Below the pieces are notes generated by a model that saw only the letters and a program-made list of their open reading frames with translations, did not search any database and was not told the DNA's origin. A stretch of DNA of 64,000 nucleotides, from positions 62,001-126,000 of the forward strand of contig LWTK01000084.1 in NCBI GenBank assembly GCA_003326205.1, in the 5' to 3' direction. This document shows positions 51,818 to 59,950 of this stretch, piece by piece. The DNA is from Nostoc sp. ATCC 43529. GTDB lineage: Bacteria; Cyanobacteriota; Cyanobacteriia; Cyanobacteriales; Nostocaceae. Positions within the stretch are counted from its first letter, which is position 1. The number at the start of each line of letters is the position of its first letter. Made by a program: the position numbers and the translations under genes.

Positions 51818-53392
51818 CTAATGACTAATATAGTGAAACCCTTTCACAAAATCTACAACCATGTTTAACGAAGGTAATATATATTTTGTTGATTCGCTAG
51901 ATTTATCATCATAAACTGAAGTATTGAGAGAAGACCGATTAATAAATCTTTTACCAAAGTTGGGATTGTCATGCACAATCAAAGTTTGGGCGCTAGAATT
52001 TGTTAAAATTATTTGACTTGGGGCTTTACAAAAATTTAGCTTAGCGGCTACTTCTAGATTTTTTTTCATTTCTTTGATTGTTGTAGCTTTACTTATAGCT
52101 TGATCTAAAAGCATATTTAATTGTTTTACCATATTTGGAGATTTAAAATCTTTTAAATCTGGGTTTGCTACAACTTCAGTATTAATCATTTCCATCATTT
52201 GGGAAATATTCTTTTGGGTAGATACCGCGTCTAGAAAGGGAAGAATTGCAATATAAGCGGTGGGGAATAATGCTTCGTCGCTATCTACACGGAATGTGAA
52301 AATAGTGCGGCGACGACCACTTTCCAGACTTGGGGGTTGTTTTAGTCCTCGATATTCTTGAGCAATTTGGTAGTAAGCGCCAGCAAGAGCAAAGTTAGCT
52401 TCGTGTTCTAGGGCTGCATCAATAATAATACGAATTGTTGGGGGCGTTTCGTTAAAAAAATCTCGTGAATCGTCGGAATGAAATTTTTGGATAATTGAGC
52501 GATCGCCAGTAGGGCTGAGGTCAACCCATTCACAAATCATACCTTCGGTTTTTAAACCAAATCTAGAAGTAGCATAAAGCTTTGCACCGGTTAAAGTTGC
52601 TCCGGTTAAGTCAGCACCAATCCATTCCGCCCTAATTAATTTTGCTTGAGTTAAATTCGCGTGTACTAAACTCGTATTCGTTAAATTGGCATTGCTTAAA
52701 TCTGCACCAATTAAATTTGCACCGCTCAATTTTGCCCCGCTCAAATCTGCCCACCTCAGGTTCGCCCCGCTCAAATCTGCCCACCTCAGGTTTGCCCCAC
52801 TCAAATCTGCACCGCTGAGGTTAGCATGGCTGAGATTTGCCTGTCTGAGTTCAGCATCTCGTAAATTCGCGCCGGTGATGTCACAACGACTTAGGTCAGC
52901 GGCGTTTAAGTTAGCTGTTTCTAAGTTGGCTCCTGTCAAGGAAGCGCCTCTCAACACAGCCCCACTCAAGTTAGCGTTACGGAGATTCGCTTGACGCAGA
53001 GTCCCCTCTCGCAAATCGGCGCTGGTGAGGTTAGCTTGGGACAAGTCAGCACGACTGAGGTCAGCGCGAATTAACTCGGTACGGATGAGGGAAGCTCCCC
53101 TGAGTTGAGCGCGGCTAAGATCTGCTCTAATCAAATTAGCTACATTCAGGCTGGCGTTGTTGAGGGTGGCGCTGCATAGATTTACACCACTCAATCTTGC
53201 TACATTCAACTTGGCATTGCTTAAGTTAGCTTCGCTGAGATTGGCACCACTCAAGTTGACAATACTCAAATTAGCATCGCTCAGATTTACGCCACTGAGT
53301 TTAGCCCCACTCAGATTAGCTTCAGACAGTTCAATACCGCTAAAGTTTAAGACTCCTACCGCGTATTGTTCCAGCAATTCCTCTACAGTCAT
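51818..53392 (-). CDS. Pentapeptide-repeat protein with uncharacterised C-terminal domain
   Basis: The 524-residue protein has about 50 A(D/N)LxX pentapeptides in residues 15-275 (for example LSGANLSEANLSNAKLNVAR), which should fold as a right-handed beta-helix. From about residue 280 a mixed domain of about 240 residues follows (CEWVDLSPTGDRSIIQKFHS, TIFTFRVDSDEALFPTAYIA, ending GFHYISH) that I do not recognise. Pentapeptide proteins are very common in cyanobacteria, and most have no known function. The repeats start very near the N-terminus (VEELLEQYAVGVLNFSGIEL). No signal peptide. Divergent from tyrA by about 70 bp; the two may share promoter DNA. Confidence 0.88.
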   Translation of the reverse strand: MTVEELLEQYAVGVLNFSGIELSEANLSGAKLSGVNLSDANLSIVNLSGANLSEANLSNAKLNVARLSGVNLCSATLNNASLNVANLIRADLSRAQLRGASLIRTELIRADLSRADLSQANLTSADLREGTLRQANLRNANLSGAVLRGASLTGANLETANLNAADLSRCDITGANLRDAELRQANLSHANLSGADLSGANLRWADLSGANLRWADLSGAKLSGANLIGADLSNANLTNTSLVHANLTQAKLIRAEWIGADLTGATLTGAKLYATSRFGLKTEGMICEWVDLSPTGDRSIIQKFHSDDSRDFFNETPPTIRIIIDAALEHEANFALAGAYYQIAQEYRGLKQPPSLESGRRRTIFTFRVDSDEALFPTAYIAILPFLDAVSTQKNISQMMEMINTEVVANPDLKDFKSPNMVKQLNMLLDQAISKATTIKEMKKNLEVAAKLNFCKAPSQIILTNSSAQTLIVHDNPNFGKRFINRSSLNTSVYDDKSSESTKYILPSLNMVVDFVKGFHYISH

Positions 53393-53463
53393 CGATGCTA
53401 CCTCTGGGATGCCAACTTTATATAGTTGTAAAGTCGGAAAAAATAAAATGTCAAAATTAAAGA

Positions 53464-54303
53464 ATGAATATTGGGATTTTAGGACTGGGACTAATTGGCG
53501 GATCTTTGGGTTTTGATTTGCGATCGCAAGGGCATCATATCTTAGGGGTTAGCCGCCGGGAATCCACCTGCCAAAAGGCAGTAGCCCTTGGTTGCGCCGA
53601 TGCCGCATCAGTCGATCTGAGCCTGTTGGCAGCCGCAGAAGTTGTATTTATTTGTACGCCTTTAGCACTTATTGTGCCCCAATTTACTCAATTAATTCCT
53701 TATTTGTCTCCCACTACGGTTGTGACTGATGTGGGTTCGGCGAAAGCACAAATAGTCGAAGCGATTTCTCCCCTTTGGGATAATTTTATCGGCGGTCATC
53801 CAATGGCGGGAACAGCAGACAGTGGGATAGAAGCTGCACAACGGGATTTATTTGTTAATAAACCTTATGTACTCACACCCCTGACCACAACACCAACCAC
53901 TGCAATTACAATTGTCGAAGAAATAGTGCGATCGCTAGGGGCGAATATCTACCATTGTCAACCAGAACAACATGACCGGGCTGTGAGTTGGATTTCTCAT
54001 TTACCCGTGATGGTTAGTTCCTCGTTAATTGCTGCTTGTTTGAGTGAAACTGACCCAGAGGTTCTGGAATTAGCCCAAAAGCTAGCTAGTTCGGGTTTTC
54101 GGGATACCAGCCGTGTGGGTGGTGGGAATCCAGAGTTGGGGATTATGATGGCGCGGTATAATCGTCAAGCATTGCTTTTGTCGCTGCACCAGTATCGCCA
54201 CAATCTCGATGAGTTGACTAACTTAATTGAGCAGGAAAATTGGGCGGTTTTAGAGTCAAAATTGAAATCAACACAACAGGCACGACCTAATTTTGTTGAG
54301 TAG
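53464..54303 (+). CDS. tyrA: Arogenate/prephenate dehydrogenase
   Basis: The 279-residue protein begins with the Rossmann motif NIGILGLGLIGGSLG. It then has VVTDVGSAKAQIVEAI, the FIGGHPMAGTADSG motif, and the catalytic-His region WISHLPVMVSSSL, followed by SSGFRDTSRVGGGNP. It oxidatively decarboxylates arogenate (the preferred substrate of the cyanobacterial enzyme) to tyrosine, with NADP+. There is no fused chorismate mutase or ACT domain, as usual in cyanobacteria. ATG 53464 directly starts the nucleotide-binding strand. Confidence 0.9.
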   Translation: MNIGILGLGLIGGSLGFDLRSQGHHILGVSRRESTCQKAVALGCADAASVDLSLLAAAEVVFICTPLALIVPQFTQLIPYLSPTTVVTDVGSAKAQIVEAISPLWDNFIGGHPMAGTADSGIEAAQRDLFVNKPYVLTPLTTTPTTAITIVEEIVRSLGANIYHCQPEQHDRAVSWISHLPVMVSSSLIAACLSETDPEVLELAQKLASSGFRDTSRVGGGNPELGIMMARYNRQALLLSLHQYRHNLDELTNLIEQENWAVLESKLKSTQQARPNFVE

Positions 54304-54625
54304 TGGTAATAGAGTACGTTACGCTATTAATAACGCACTCATTACTACATTTAGTAAAATTATTGCTGATTTGTTGTGAATGCTTTTTCAGGTAGTTGAT
54401 GAATTCTTTCAGAGGCAACGGTTAACATGCAACAGGTAACAGGGAAACCCACACTTAAAAACGTGGCATTGGATTGAACAAAGACGGCGTTTTTCCCAAG
54501 GGCTGCGCCTCTAGAAGAACATTTTTTTGAAAGTAGGATTTATACTTACAACTAAAGTTTTCGCTCCCTGTTCCCTGTTATCTGTTCCCTACCCTGAAGG
54601 GGTTGTAAATTTATCAAAAGAAACA
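54304..54625. other. Spacer with short dispersed repeats
   Basis: It contains AACAGGTAACAGGGAA (54431-54446) and, further right, the near-complement TTCCCTGTTATCTGTTCC (54571-54588). Nothing gene-like apart from frame extension of the next ORF. Confidence 0.5.
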
Positions 54626-54913
54626 ATGGTAGAACGCCCAATCAAAAAATCAGAACGTCAGGCCCAAGCAAATACTGACAACAATGTGGAAAAATTGGAT
54701 TCCACACCTCCTGTTGAATCCAACCCCAAAAGCTCAAAACCCGATCGCAATCGCTCGTCTGGTAAAGGGAAAAAAGGATCGTTTGCAGATGAAAACAAGC
54801 CACCTGTTAATCCTGCACTAATGCGCGGCCCAAAACCCGTTAAACCTCCAGTTAAAGTTGAAAAAGAAGTGGAAACCGAATCTGAGCCTATCTCAGAGGA
54901 GTCTGAAGGTTAA
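54626..54913 (+). CDS. Small disordered, charged protein
   Basis: The 95-residue protein is polar and Lys/Glu/Pro/Ser-rich (VERPIKKSERQAQANTDNNV to KVEKEVETESEPISEESEG) with no predicted fold. The frame extends to 54527, but the earlier part is repeat-like DNA, and ATG 54626 starts the compositionally uniform protein. I do not recognise the family. The motif NPALMRGPKPVKPPVK in the middle looks like the conserved element of a cyanobacterial hypothetical protein. Function unknown. Confidence 0.55.
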   Translation: MVERPIKKSERQAQANTDNNVEKLDSTPPVESNPKSSKPDRNRSSGKGKKGSFADENKPPVNPALMRGPKPVKPPVKVEKEVETESEPISEESEG

Positions 54914-54962
54914 CATTTTCCCCAACTCCTCACGAAAATAAAGGTAGTTATCTTAAAAGTAA

Positions 54963-55010
54963 AAGGTAGCTATGTTTTTAGGTTTTTTAACGTGAAAACA
55001 TAACTACCTT
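54963..55010. terminator. Long hairpin after the disordered protein gene
   Basis: AAGGTAGCTATGTTTT (54963-54978) and AAAACATAACTACCTT (54995-55010) pair with one mismatch, loop of 16 nt. A partial third copy, AAGGTAGTTAT, lies at 54941. It may be a terminator for the gene ending at 54913 or a dispersed repeat. The following 278 bp to 55288 are AT-rich with no gene. Confidence 0.5.
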
Positions 55011-55288
55011 AATTAATAGCCCAATTCAAACTCCAAAATATAGTAATACTCTTTGATGTTTGAAATTACATGAGTTATAAAGACCCAATTAATCATGTAT
55101 TCATGAAATTATAAAAACATTTTTTTAGAGATGTACAGATTTTTTTAAATTAAATAAGAGCCGGATATAAATAGTAATTAAAAAATGTTTGCGAGTCATG
55201 GATTAACTAAACACATATTCATGGTTATATTATAATATAAATAATTTAATTTATACTTTTTTAGCATTATTTGTAACAATTTAAAATT

Positions 55289-56386
55289 ATGTTAAGTCAA
55301 TTGTTGGCTATAAAAAAAGCGATTAAAGAGCGTGCTAAGACATATTTGCTAATAGCGATCGCCTTTACCATAGTGATATTCTTAGAATACATAACACCGC
55401 CTGAGTACGTATTCGGCTACCTCTATACAGCGACTATTTTATTAGCAGATTCTCGATTAAATCGGAGAGCAGTAGTCGGGGTCACCCTTGCGGCTACAGG
55501 ATTAACATTATTAAATTTGTTTGTTCCAGGAAAAGAAATAATCAATCCTCCAACCTTGGCAAATAGGTTAATTGCAGTATTGGCGTTAGTGGTAACTGCG
55601 ACTTTAAGCGAACGCAACCGCCGCAACGAAGAAGCGATCGCTTATACTCAAGCACAATTACGCTCCCAAGAACAACTAGCTGCAATGCGTGAAGATTTTA
55701 TTTCTACCCTCACTCATGACTTGAAAACACCTCTACTCGGAGCAATTGAAACACTGCAATATTTTCAAAACGAGCAATTTGGTGAAGTCACCCCAATGCA
55801 AGCAAAAGTTTTGCAAACAATGGCTCGTAGTCATCGCAGTACACTGCAATTAGTCCAAACTCTTTTAGATGTCTACCGCAACGATGCCGAAGGGCTGAAA
55901 CTACAAAGATCGCCTATCAACTTAGTAACTGTAGCAGAAGAAGTAATAGCCACTCTCATGGAACTAGCAAAAACACGTCAGGTTTATATTTCTCTGCATT
56001 ATGGTGAATCAGATTTTCGCAGCTTTGTTTGGGTAAACGGTGATTCATTGCAACTGGGGCGAGTTTTTACCAATCTATTGAGTAATGGCATTAACCATAC
56101 TCCCCGTGGCGGTAAAGTGGAAGTAGTATTTGAAAGTTATGCTAGCGAGCAAGTGGTAAAAATACTCGACACAGGTTCCGGCTTTACCGAAGAAGAGTTA
56201 CCCCACTTATTTGAAAGATTTTATCAAGGACATAGCGATCGCCACCTTTCAGGATCGGGACTAGGGCTTTATTTAACCAGGCAAATTATTACAGCTCACG
56301 GAGGTACAATTTGGGCAGAGAATCGCTTACCACGAGGCGCTGTGTTTGGTTTCCGACTCCCTGCTTGTCCGCCACCGGGGGGATGA
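55289..56386 (+). CDS. Membrane sensor histidine kinase
   Basis: The 365-residue protein has hydrophobic segments at about 20-37 (YLLIAIAFTIVIFLEYI), 42-55, 62-80 and 90-108, then a coiled coil, HisKA with H143 in STLTHDLKTPLLGAIE and HATPase_c (VFTNLLSNGINHTPRGG, DTGSGFTEEELP, GSGLGLYLTRQI). No separate sensor domain is evident, so the membrane part is the likely sensor. The C-terminus (CPPPGG) runs into the GC-rich repeat that follows. It is paired with the NarL-type regulator 88 bp downstream; a repeat fills the spacer between them. Confidence 0.88.
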   Translation: MLSQLLAIKKAIKERAKTYLLIAIAFTIVIFLEYITPPEYVFGYLYTATILLADSRLNRRAVVGVTLAATGLTLLNLFVPGKEIINPPTLANRLIAVLALVVTATLSERNRRNEEAIAYTQAQLRSQEQLAAMREDFISTLTHDLKTPLLGAIETLQYFQNEQFGEVTPMQAKVLQTMARSHRSTLQLVQTLLDVYRNDAEGLKLQRSPINLVTVAEEVIATLMELAKTRQVYISLHYGESDFRSFVWVNGDSLQLGRVFTNLLSNGINHTPRGGKVEVVFESYASEQVVKILDTGSGFTEEELPHLFERFYQGHSDRHLSGSGLGLYLTRQIITAHGGTIWAENRLPRGAVFGFRLPACPPPGG

Positions 56387-56474
56387 GGGAGATGGGGAGA
56401 CGCGGGGACACGGGGACGCGGGGACACGGAGAATGACAAATTACAAATGACTAATGACCAATGACCAATGACTA
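56387..56474. repeat. GC-rich repeat fragment plus STRR heptamers
   Basis: GGGAGACGCGG/GGACACGG units (56395-56433) belong to the same family as the in-frame insertions at 7818-7980 and 29846-29985. ATGACTA/ATGACCA heptamers follow at 56440-56474, up to the next start codon. Confidence 0.75.
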
Positions 56475-57149
56475 ATGACAAAAATCTTACTTGTTGAAGA
56501 TGATGAATTATTTCGGCTTGGTTTGCGGATGCGGTTGCAACAAGAGACTAGTTTGGAGATTGTTGCAGAGGCAGAAGATGGAGAACAAGCTGTAGAATTA
56601 GCCAATCAATATCCTCTGGATTTGGTTTTGCTGGATATCGGATTACCGGGAATTGGCGGGATTGAGGCTTGCCGTCAAATTAAGCAGAAACACCCAAATT
56701 TACCAATTTTGGTTTTAACGTCTCGTTCTGAAAAACCTCTAATTTCACGGTTAATTGCGGCTGGGGCACAAGGTTACTGCCTCAAAGGTATTCCGGCTGA
56801 GTCTCTGATTTTAGCAGTGCGATCAGTTGCAGCGGGGGCTTCTTGGTGGGATCAAACGGCAACAACAGAAATTAGGGCAGCTTTTGAGGGTAATTCTACG
56901 ATGGTATTACCTACAAAAACTGAAGAAACTATAGAAAACCCCTTAACAAAGCGCGAACAAGAAATTTTGGCACTGGTAGCAGCTGGCAAAAGCAATCAAG
57001 AAATTGCAGAAATTCTCTACATTGCCCCTGGTACAGTGCGGGTTCATGTCCATGCAATTTTACAGAAATTAGAAGTACGCGATCGCACTCAAGCCGCAGT
57101 CTTAGCTATCCAAAAAGGATTGGTAGCACCAGAATTATTAATCAAATAG
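56475..57149 (+). CDS. NarL/LuxR-family response regulator
   Basis: The 224-residue protein has a receiver (1-120, EDDE at 8-11, phosphoacceptor D54 in LVLLDIGLPGIGG, Lys in GYCLKGIP) and a LuxR-type helix-turn-helix (about 155-215: LTKREQEILALVAAGKSNQE, then TVRVHVHAILQKLEVRDRTQ). It should act as a dimeric transcription factor controlled by the kinase encoded 88 bp upstream. The ATG overlaps the last STRR heptamer, so the repeat forms its leader and no clear ribosome-binding site is seen. Targets unknown. Confidence 0.9.
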   Translation: MTKILLVEDDELFRLGLRMRLQQETSLEIVAEAEDGEQAVELANQYPLDLVLLDIGLPGIGGIEACRQIKQKHPNLPILVLTSRSEKPLISRLIAAGAQGYCLKGIPAESLILAVRSVAAGASWWDQTATTEIRAAFEGNSTMVLPTKTEETIENPLTKREQEILALVAAGKSNQEIAEILYIAPGTVRVHVHAILQKLEVRDRTQAAVLAIQKGLVAPELLIK

Positions 57150-57353
57150 TAAAAATATCTATATAAATTCAGCATTGTTTCTGGTTATGAAAATATTTTG
57201 AGTAAAAAAAACTACCGCTACATTTGTTATTTGTCCTCTATTTCTTAAGTATTTCTTCTAAAGATTCGGTTGAAAACCGCTGCCTAAATTCCGAAGTGCC
57301 ACTAAGCTCGACTGTATCTATCATAAACGTGATATTCAAAGGCAGAAACAGAC

Positions 57354-58832
57354 ATGGCACAGATTAACGGCACAATGATGCAATATTTCCACTGGTACAT
57401 TCCTAGTGATGGTAATTTATGGAGCAAAGTTGAGGGCGCTGCCCCAGAATTAGCAGATGCAGGTTTTACAGCTTTATGGCTACCACCTGCTTATAAAGGA
57501 TTTGCTGGTGCATATGATGTGGGTTACGGTGTTTATGACTTATTTGATTTAGGTGAATTCGATCAAAAAGGCTCAGTTCCCACAAAATACGGTACACGTC
57601 AGCAATATCTGAATGCGGTTAAATCTTTGCAAACACATGGTATGCAAGTTTATGCAGATGCAGTGTTAAATCATAAGATGGGTGGAGATCGCATCGAAAC
57701 ACCGAAAGCAACGCCTTTTTCCCAAGATAATCGCCTCCATCCTCAAGGTGGGCTGCAAGAAATTAAAACCTACTCTCATTATGATTTCCCCGGAAGACAA
57801 GGCAAATATTCTAATTTTGAGTGGCATTGGTGGCATTTTGATGCGGTTGATTATAACGAATATAACAGTGGCGATCGCGGGACAATCTATTTACTAGAAG
57901 GGAAACGATTTGATGACTATGTAGCTTTAGAAAAAGGCAACTTTGCGTACTTGATGGGTTGCGATCTCGATTTTCAAAACGATTGGGTACGTGGTGAAAT
58001 CACTCACTGGGGTAAATGGTATCTTGATACTACAAATGTTAATGGTTTCCGCTTGGATGCCATCAAACACATTTCTGCTTGGTTCTTTCCACAATGGATA
58101 GATGAACTAGAACGCCATGCTGGCAAAGATTTATTCGTAGTTGGAGAGTATTGGTATAACGATCTCAACACCCTACTTTGGTATGTTGATGCTGTTCGTG
58201 GCAAAATGTCAGTTTTTGACGTACCACTACATTACAATTTCCACCAAGCCAGTAAATCTGGAGGCAATTATGATTTGCGCCGGATTTTAGATGGCACAAT
58301 GATGCAAGCACGTCCTACCCATGCTGTCACTTTTGTCGAGAATCATGACTCTCAACCTTTACAAGCATTGGAATCTGTAGTTGAACCTTGGTTTAAACCT
58401 TTAGCATATGCTATTATTTTGCTCCGGCAAGAAGGTTATCCTTGTGTCTTCCATGCTGATTACTACGGTGCAGAATATGAAGACTGGGGCAAAGATGGCA
58501 ATCGCTACAAAATTTTTATGCCCTCTCACCGCTGGATTATCGATCGGTTACTTTATGCACGTCAGCATTATGCTTATGGCCCACAGTACAACTATTTCGA
58601 CCATTGGAACACTATTGGCTGGACACGTTTAGGTGATGAAGATCATCCTAAAGCAATGGCTGTGATTCTCAGTGATGGCCCAGAAGGTAATAAATGGATG
58701 GAAGTTGGCAAACCAAATACTAAATTTATTGATTTAACCCAACACATCAAAGAACCTGTTTACACCAATGAGTGGGGTTGGGGTAATTTTCGTTGCTTAG
58801 GTGGCTCCGTATCTGTTTGGATTCAAGAATAA
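57354..58832 (+). CDS. Cytoplasmic alpha-amylase (GH13, AmyS-like)
   Basis: The 492-residue protein is a GH13 alpha-amylase of the liquefying/cytoplasmic type: QYFHWYIPSDGNLW at the start, YADAVLNHKMGGD (region I), NGFRLDAIKH with nucleophile D235, FVVGEYW with acid/base E265 and FVENHDSQP with D332. It hydrolyses internal alpha-1,4 bonds of glycogen or maltodextrins. No signal peptide is present, so it acts inside the cell on storage glycogen. ATG 57354 immediately precedes the conserved start. The gene stands alone. Confidence 0.92.
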   Translation: MAQINGTMMQYFHWYIPSDGNLWSKVEGAAPELADAGFTALWLPPAYKGFAGAYDVGYGVYDLFDLGEFDQKGSVPTKYGTRQQYLNAVKSLQTHGMQVYADAVLNHKMGGDRIETPKATPFSQDNRLHPQGGLQEIKTYSHYDFPGRQGKYSNFEWHWWHFDAVDYNEYNSGDRGTIYLLEGKRFDDYVALEKGNFAYLMGCDLDFQNDWVRGEITHWGKWYLDTTNVNGFRLDAIKHISAWFFPQWIDELERHAGKDLFVVGEYWYNDLNTLLWYVDAVRGKMSVFDVPLHYNFHQASKSGGNYDLRRILDGTMMQARPTHAVTFVENHDSQPLQALESVVEPWFKPLAYAIILLRQEGYPCVFHADYYGAEYEDWGKDGNRYKIFMPSHRWIIDRLLYARQHYAYGPQYNYFDHWNTIGWTRLGDEDHPKAMAVILSDGPEGNKWMEVGKPNTKFIDLTQHIKEPVYTNEWGWGNFRCLGGSVSVWIQE

Positions 58833-58945
58833 ATCTAATCAACAACTTGTGAAAATTTAGAGCCTAAAATCCTCGAATGCTTTACAAAATCGGGGATATT
58901 TTCTTTTATATTTATAGCAGCATTGGCAATTAAAGAGACAATACT
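58833..58945. other. Spacer after the alpha-amylase gene
   Basis: CCTAAAATCCTCGAATG...TCGGGGATATTTTCTTTTA near 58863-58905 may form a weak terminator. Nothing else seen. Confidence 0.35.
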
Positions 58946-59036
58946 AGGACTTACGCAAAAACTCTCTGAAGCTCTTATTTCTTTGTGTACTTTGCGTACT
59001 TTGCGGTTCGTTTTTTCATAATTTTGCGTAAGTCCT
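58946..59036. mobile_element. 91-bp MITE-like element
   Basis: Perfect 15-bp terminal inverted repeats AGGACTTACGCAAAA (58946-58960) and TTTTGCGTAAGTCCT (59022-59036) around 61 bp that contain CTTTGTGTACTTTGCGTACT. AGGACTTACGCA ends are widespread in cyanobacterial IS and MITE sequences. No clear target-site duplication was seen. No transposase. Confidence 0.75.
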
Positions 59037-59093
59037 GAATACATTTAACTCATATTTCACAATAATTAAGTAGAAGGACTCAATTAAACTAAA

Positions 59094-59157
59094 GTTCGTA
59101 GTATGGGCTTAAGCCATTAAAACGTCTGTTAAGAGCGATAAATCGCTTACTACGAAC
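59094..59157. repeat. GTTCGTAGTA...TACTACGAAC palindromic repeat
   Basis: 10-bp perfect arms (59094-59103 and 59148-59157) with an inner AGCGAT/ATCGCT stem. A dispersed Nostoc-type repeat. Confidence 0.65.
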
Positions 59158-59491
59158 AAAGCTCCAATCTTACATTTAATTATGTCTACCTACTTAAACA
59201 TGAGTTTGACAGTTATAAAAAGCCAAAAAGCTTGCTAGATATAAAGCGCGAGAAACTGGTTATTTACACGAATCAAAAATAGCTGAAATTGCCAATTAAA
59301 TCTGCCTAAAAAATCGTTTTTTACATTCAGCTAATATTGTGTATTAGCTGAAATTTTCAATAATTTAAATTTTCTAAATATAACAAGTATTTGATAAAAG
59401 TTAACTTTTATTTAAATATAAAATTTATTGTAAAACAGTTAAATTATCAACCAAAAAACGATAATAAGTTTGGTCAAAAATTACTAGATTA

Positions 59492-59698
59492 AGCAAAAAT
59501 ATTGTTTTTGTAGATACAGCAGTTATCAATTACCAGAGTTTAGTCGATGGCATTGCACCTGGCACTGAAGTACTTATACTTGACTCTAATAAAGCAGCGA
59601 TCGCCAATAATGCAGGTATTCCCACATCCATGAATGATTGCCAAGCTTTTTACTCATACATTAATACCATTTTTAATGCATCTGGGTTATTACAGTAA
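59492..59698 (+). pseudogene. Remnant of a DUF4347 N-terminal domain
   Basis: The frame reads KNIVFVDTAVINYQSLVDGI then APGTEVLILDSNKAAIA, clearly the start of a DUF4347 domain like that of the gene at 59951 (IIFIDRAVIDYENLIAGIQP then GTSVVILDSNKDG). After the Lys-Ala-Ala the sequence departs (NNAGIPTSMNDCQAFYSYIN) and stops at 59696. No start codon exists in frame before it (nearest upstream codon is a stop at 59465). It is most likely the 5' relic of a truncated tandem paralogue. Confidence 0.7.
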
Positions 59699-59950
59699 TA
59701 ATACTGTAGCAATTATTATTTTTTTAGTATAATTTTGTCCTGAGTTACTGTAGTAGACTTTTTTATTTTACCTCCATAAAAAGAGGTCAAATTATCTATT
59801 TTATTTACCTATGGAAGCGTATGTTTAAGCATTTGCTTCCTATTTAGTGTTGTGTAGCTAAATCCATCATTTTCGAGTTCCCAAGTTTTATCGGCTAACA
59901 AGAATTACAAAACTTCTAAAATCCCAAGGAACTTTACAGAGGAATTACAG

